Of a stretch of 64,000 nt of DNA, positions 58,595-64,000 are shown in pieces. Position 1 is the first letter of the stretch, and the number at the start of each line of letters is the position of its first letter. A program made the position numbers and the translations under genes. The DNA is from Stomoxys calcitrans. Lineage: Eukaryota > Arthropoda > Insecta > Diptera > Muscidae. A model generated the notes under the pieces. The model searched no databases. It was not told the origin of the DNA and saw only the letters and a program-made list of their open reading frames with translations. The stretch covers positions 44,264,291-44,328,290 of the forward strand of contig NC_081554.1 in NCBI RefSeq assembly GCF_963082655.1, given 5' to 3'.

Positions 58595-59788
58595 TTTATT
58601 ATGCTGCTAGAATTCTGGAACCTCTGAGCTACGGTGGTCTCCTTATGTAATTAGTGTTCATCTTATATCAGACACAGTTAGATAAGCGTTGTCCTTTCTG
58701 ATACCCTATTAGTGATGGATCAATGCCTCTGGTGGAAGTGCAGACATCGACCACCTCAATAATCTGAGCGCGTTTTTTTCGATGTACTAAGATTCCTCTT
58801 GAATAACATACTAAAACATATAGGCAAAGAAAATATTGAATATTCTAAATGTGCTATTGAAAGTTTAAGACAAAGGGATAGAATATTATTGAAATTTAGT
58901 ATGCCGGTTTTATAAACAGTGGTAACTACCTAGCGTAGTTAAATTTTAGCTTTCGCCTCGACAAATAAATCTAAAAATTCAGGATACCCACATATATACA
59001 AGATATCATCGAAACTTTTTTGTAAAATTTCTCCCATTCTCACATTTATTAAGCAATAAAGTTTCCCGTTGTCTGAGTTATACATTCATGGCTAGGCAGT
59101 TAAACAAAAATGTGGACCAACAATAAAAACGACATAACTTTATTCAAATTTTGATCTAATTTGTTATTTTTTAAACCAAAAAAGAAAAACATTCGTAACT
59201 GAAACTGAACACAAAACAAATGCGAAAAAAACTTCAGTTAGCAAATCATATAAAACAAAAAACAAATCATGTTTGATGAAAATCTACAATTGTTGAACAA
59301 CCTACAAAACAGATAGAGTAGACCAAACGTACCTAAAATGTAGAAAAAATAACTAAAAACAGCATTTTACAAACCTGTGACATATATTCTGCAAAAGTTT
59401 TACTCTGGTGGTGAATTTGAAATCTATCAATCAAATTCTGGCTCGACCATAGTCACATAGTGGCATGTATATCGTGGACGACTGGAGTGAATAGGGAGAT
59501 AGATATATTTCACTAGACATGATCTGGCAACAGCCAATTGGATGGCAAAACGAAAAATATATTGCGTAAGTTTAGATATGCTAAGTTTTTTTCTCTATTT
59601 TTTGTTTTTTGATTTGGTGGGCTGCATAAAATTTGCATATTTTGGTTAACAAGAGTACCAGCAAATAAAACAAAAAAAAAAAACAAAACTCTGCTATACA
59701 TTGCAAATACGTGGACATATTGTGCACTCGAATACATTTACGTACATATGTACATATAAATATATACATATTTAACATATACAAAAAA
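58595..59788. other. Unassigned AT-rich DNA with a possible SINE-head remnant
   Basis: Positions about 58610-58645 (AACCTCTGAGCTACGGTGGT) look like a minus-strand SINE head. The rest shows no recognised features. Confidence 0.45.
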
Positions 59789-61776
59789 ACAAGTAAAAAG
59801 GCGTTAAGTTCGACCGGGCCGAACTTTGGATACCCACCACCTCGGGAATATACCTAAACCACCTTTCATCAAAATCCGGTGAAAATTGTATACCTTTTGT
59901 CCCATAGCAGTTATATCAAAATATGTTTCGATTTGGTGTGTATAGCAAAATAATGGTCTTTTAAGTAGCTTTATCTAAAAATAAACCGATCTGAGCTATA
60001 TACGACATGGATTTCGAAAAGTCTAACATAAGTCACTGTGTCAAATTTCTGTGAAATCGGATTATAAATGCGCCTTTCATGGGGCCAAAACTTTAAATCG
60101 AGATATCGGTCTATATGGCAGCTATCTTCAAATCCTGACCGATTTGGGCCAAGTTTCAGAAAAATGTCGAAGGGCCTAACTCAACTCACTATCCCAAATT
60201 TCGGCGAAATCGGTTAATAAATGGGCCTTTTATGGACCCAAAACCTAAAACCGAGAGATCGGTCTATATGGCAGCTATATTCAAATCTACACTGATCTGT
60301 GCTATATTGCAGAATTATGTCGTAGGGCCTAACTCAAATCACTATCCCAAATTTCGGCGAAATCGGACAATAAATGCGCCTTTTATGGTCCCAAAACCTA
60401 AAACCGAGAGATCGGTCTATATGGCAGCTATATTCAAATCTGGACTGATCTGGGCCAAATTGACGAAGGATGTCGAAGAGGCTAACACAACTCACTGTCC
60501 CAAATTTCAGCAAAATCGGATAATAAATGTGGCTTTTATGGGCCTAAGACCCTTAATCGGAGGATCGGTCTATATGGCAGCTATCTTCAAATCTGGACCG
60601 ATCTGAGCCAAATTAACGAAACATGTCGAATGGCTTAACACAACTCACTGTCCCAAATTTCAGCAAAATCCGATAATAAATGTGGCTTTTATGGGCCTAA
60701 GACCCTAAATCGGAGGATCGGTCTATATGGCAGCTATATCCAAATCTTAACCGATCTGTGGTATATTGCAATATTATGTCAAGGGGCTTAACTTAACTCA
60801 TCGTCCCAAATTTCGACGACATCGGACAATAAATGCGCCTTTTATGGGCCCAAAACATTAAATCGAGAGATCGGTCTATATGGCAGCTATATTCAAATCT
60901 GGACTGACCTGGGCCATATTGCAGAAGGTAGTCGAAGGGCTTAACCTAATTCACTGTCCCAAATTTCATCAAAATCGGATAATAATTGTGGCTTTTATGG
61001 GCCTAAGACCCTAAATCGGAGGATCGCTCTATATGGTAGCTATATTCAAATCTGGAGCGATCTGAACCAAATTGGAAAAGGATGTGGAAAGGCCTAACAC
61101 AACTCACTATCCCAAATTTCAGCAAAATCGGATAATAAATGTGGCTTTTATGGGCCTAAGACCCTAAATCGGAGGATCGGTCTATATAGCAGCTATATCC
61201 AAATCTGGACCGATCTGAGCCAAATTGACAAAGGATGTCGATTGGCCTAACACAACTAACTGTCCCAAATTTCAGCAAAATCCGATAATAAATGTGGCTT
61301 TTATGAGCCTAAGACTCTAAATCGGCGGATCGTTTTATATGGCAGCTATATCCAAATCTGGACTGATCTGGGCCAAATTGACGAAGGATGTCGAAGGGCC
61401 TAACACAACTCACTGTCCCATATTTCAGCAAAATCGGATAATAATTGTGGCTTTAATGGGCCTAAGACCATAAATCGGCGGATCGGTCTATATGGGGGCT
61501 ATATGAAGATATAGTCCGATATTGCCCATCTTCGAACTTAACCTGCTTATGGACAAAAAAAGAATCTGTGCAAAATTTCAGCTCAATATCTCTAGTTTTA
61601 AAGACTGTAGCGTGATTTCAACAGACAGACGGACGGACATGTCTAGATCGTCTTGGATTATTACGCTGATCAAGAATATATATACTAAATATATAGGATC
61701 GGAAATGGATATTTCGATGTGTTGCAAATGGAATGACAAAATAAATATACCCCCATCCTTCGGTGGTGGGTATAAA
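59789..61776 (+). mobile_element. Family A DINE-1-like element copy A5, complete reference copy
   Basis: It starts ACAAGTAAAAAGGCGTTAAG. An imperfect palindrome follows at 59806-59826 (arms AAGTTCG and CGAACTT), then GATACCCACCACCTCGGG. Monomers repeat exactly every 153 bp, with GGTCTATATGGCA at 60108, 60261, 60414, 60567, 60720 and 60873, continuing to about 61490. The 3' part has CAGACAGACGGACGGACATG, CTGATCAAGAATATATATAC, GGATCGGAAATGGATATTTC, and CCTTCGGTGGTGGGTATAAA. A 124-codon frame (60232-60606) arises from the monomers. Each monomer has AGATCGGTC and GACCGATCT as inverted arms in the best units. Confidence 0.88.
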
Positions 61777-62749
61777 AATGTGTGTACGTTGTTAAACTTT
61801 TTACTAAAATAGCCCATATTTAAATTTTTTTTTTTTTGGTTTTTTGTTCGCTAACCAAAAGAGACAAGGCTGAAAATGTGTATGACAAAAAATGAAAATC
61901 AAATGGAAAACAACACTCTAAACTTCTACACATACGCCTACGCAAAATAGTGTACTTTAATAGAAACAACAACAACAACAAAAGGTGACTCCAAGATATT
62001 TTTCACTTTACAATTTTACGAGGCAACAATGCGAAAACCGTAAAATAGAAAATATATTTATGCAGTTTATCTATTAAACAAATCTCTGTGGCGTCCGGCT
62101 GTGTACCACGTCAGGATTAACTCTGTGTGTGTGCGTGTGTGTGTGTGTATCTGTGCGTCTTGACAATAACAACTCAAAATTGTAAAAATAGTCAAATACA
62201 ATAAAACAACTTTGACGACAATGACTGTCACAAATGGCGTATTTTTGAATTATAAACTGACATTTTTGCCTCCACATTCAGTTCCGCTGGCCAACACAAG
62301 ACAAAAGTCATGGCATTATAGAAATGAACGACTATCGAGCAGACAAATGTAAGAAACAACAAAAATACCAACAACAACTGACAAGTTTTTGTCATATATA
62401 CGTGTTTTTTTTTTTCTTCTTTTGGTTGAATTCTTATTTCACTTCCTTCTTCTGCATGTCATGTTAACCCTAGCGAGAGTTACATATGAAAGGTGCCCTA
62501 TAGTAAGGCAACAACAAAGGTGGCTCTAATGAGAGAAGACAATTAAAAAATGTTAATCCCGGATTTTGCATGAATGAACGTCTCAAATAATTAAATGACA
62601 TGATATTTTTATACATGGAATAATAATGCCAGAAGACTATCATAGAGTTTGATGGGGTTAGACTTTGTGTACAAGAACCGCTAGATTCTTTGATAACGTA
62701 GGCTGCCACATATATTTGTGGCTTAACAATGGTAAGGTAAACTTTTATT
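61777..62749. other. Unassigned DNA with a TG microsatellite
   Basis: A GTGTGTGTGCGTGTGTGTGT tract lies near 62124-62150. No recognised gene is seen. Confidence 0.5.
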
Positions 62750-63305
62750 ATCAAACTGGTTCATAGTTTTTCAGCATGATTTATTCGCTCAAACCAACTG
62801 GCGAAGCACTTTTTCCACTCCGTTTGAGCCACCTCAAAAACATGGTTATTGAAAACTTCAACGGCATCTGCTGGCGACGAAACTCGTTGACCACGCCTTT
62901 TTTTAATGTGCGGGGGGGAAAAAGATGTAATTGGAGCTGTGGTGGATGACCCATCAATTCGATGTTTTAGCCGGTCAAAAAGACGCTGACGGTGAGCCGA
63001 TGTGTAAGAGCTCTCATTGTCATGGTGAGCAATGATTCACCCCCTTTTCGAATTTCTTCGAACACACAAATTGTGGCGTACTACTCAGAACTCGGAATTG
63101 GCCATCCTACGTTGCTCAAGCGGGACAGTCGCCGCATGGCTAGTTTTGCCGATGAGACAGGCTACCCCCCTTTGCTTCGAAGTGTTTCTTCCACGAACAA
63201 TTGGAGTTGGCTCGCCTCCCACATGGCCCACACATTCGAATTTTGTTTTGTGGCTCATACATATAAATCAATGACTCATCACCTGTGACAATCTAAAAAA
63301 TGTCT
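62750..63305 (-). pseudogene. Decayed mariner transposase (irritans/SETMAR-like type)
   Basis: On the minus strand: IVTGDESLIYMYEPQNKIR, the first catalytic Asp block. A frameshifted EEIRKGGE/HHDNESSYTS-like stretch follows (second catalytic block, seen only in pieces). Then come NIELMGHPP, LFPPAH*KKAW-like text, and EVAQTEWKKCFASWFE near the C-terminus. Several stops and frameshifts make it non-functional. It abuts a LINE fragment on its upstream side. It is unrelated in detail to the MNRLTNEQ family at 16 kb. Confidence 0.8.
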
Positions 63306-63860
63306 TTTGAAGCACTGCGATCGAAAATTTATTCCTCTAGCCGAACGTAAAATGGATGCCCAAGCGCCTCGAAATTCTGCACTTCTCCAATTTCTGACAC
63401 CCGCTTTTGAGATGTGGCTCTCCACTTGGTCACTCCATTGGAATTTTGGTCATCACCTTTTGCGTTTTCTTTTATGGCCGCCTGCGAAAGACTTCTCCAC
63501 TGGAGCTTTCTGGCAACATGACCTAGTCAACGCACACATTGTATTTTGATTTGTTTAACCATGCTATCATCGTCGTACAGCTCGTGGTTCACACGACACC
63601 TGTATGCTCCATTAATGAAAACTGATGCACATTTTTAACGAAGCATTTTTCTCTCAAGTACTCAAAGTACTGCCCCATAGGCTTTCGCAAGTACCCATGC
63701 TATGTAGCCATATAACAGCACGGGTAGAGTCAGTACCTTGTACGAGTGTAAATTTTGTATGTCGAGAGATGGCTTTGCTCCTCATCTGTTTGCTCAGTCC
63801 AAAATAGCATATGTTAGTCAATATTATCCTTTGTTGTATTTAGAGTCGTTTGTTTCGGTT
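63306..63860 (-). pseudogene. LINE C-terminal fragment (same family as at 11.6 kb)
   Basis: On the minus strand: LCYFGLSKQMRSKAISRHTK, then VLLYGYIAWVLAKAYGAVL, CRVNHELYDDDSMVKQIKIQ, LGHVARKLQW, and NWRSAEFRGAWASILRSARG near the end. The same block order (YGSEAW, NHELYDDDS, RLRWLDHV) is seen at 11614-12023. Stops are present. It starts about 10 kb worth of domains too late to encode RT. Confidence 0.82.
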
Positions 63861-64000
63861 GCGGCGGTGCCGAGCTAGATAAAGTTGCTGTGGTTCCCAA
63901 CTTTCCAACTCCATTTTCATTATCTGATCGGGTTTACAGGGCTTTGTGGGAGTTTATATCATTCACTTTGTCTTCTCTCTATTTACTGCAAAACCCACTT
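63861..64000. other. Unassigned window edge
   Basis: Too short to interpret; possibly more of the LINE on the minus strand. Confidence 0.3.

Overview
The window looks like intergenic or intronic DNA from an AT-rich insect genome. A calyptrate (muscid-type) fly is most likely. The evidence is the repeat fauna: a BEL/Pao retrotransposon, a jockey-type LINE, mariner relatives, TA-flanked MITEs, a tRNA-headed SINE, and many DINE-1/INE-1-like elements with a short GTCC/GTCT microsatellite and internal minisatellites. I found no host protein gene, rRNA or functional tRNA. The species cannot be fixed by reading alone.

Layout. Positions 1-322 hold a gag zinc-knuckle fragment (minus). It abuts an uninterrupted 1742-residue BEL/Pao polyprotein (351-5579, minus). 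From 5.6 to 11.3 kb the DNA is mostly unassigned, with a 36-bp minisatellite at 8.4 kb and a SINE at 9.4 kb. From 11.3 kb on, the window is a mosaic. Family A DINE-like elements (152-153 bp monomers) lie at 11.3-13.6, 15.8-18.9, 26.4-33.9, 48.1-49.2, 55.5-56.4 and 59.8-61.8 kb. Family B (153 bp) lies at 13.6-14.4, 20.7-21.8, 35.9-36.2, 39.4-40.2 and 53.4-53.9 kb. Family C (152 bp) lies at 14.6-14.9, 46.6-47.0 and 56.7-58.6 kb. A different, canonical Helitron family (called D here: 5' TC, 3' CTAG, internal units near 130 bp) lies at 15.9-17.3, 22.6-24.9, 27.6-29.2, 36.4-38.9, 44.0-46.6, 49.2-50.7 and 52.3-53.0 kb.

Insertions are deeply nested. At 26.4-33.9 kb a family A element contains a complete Helitron D and a SINE, and the SINE contains a full-length jockey element with two intact ORFs (29447-30625 and 30612-33278). 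Each level has clear boundaries or target duplications. At 15.8-18.9 kb a fold-back mariner derivative sits in a Helitron D, which sits in a family A element at the same site as in the first nest. Three Helitron D copies share the same junctions with an internal SINE, so that SINE appears to be cargo. Other LINEs are fragments: endonuclease/RT at 41.2-43.3 kb with an internal duplication and a MITE, RNase H pieces at 14.5 and 22.1 kb, and C-terminal pieces at 11.6, 38.9, 54.5 and 63.3 kb.

Only the BEL/Pao polyprotein and the two jockey ORFs look capable of encoding full proteins. Everything else seems non-autonomous or decayed. Much of the apparent long open reading comes from 153-bp monomers, a multiple of three, and is not coding.
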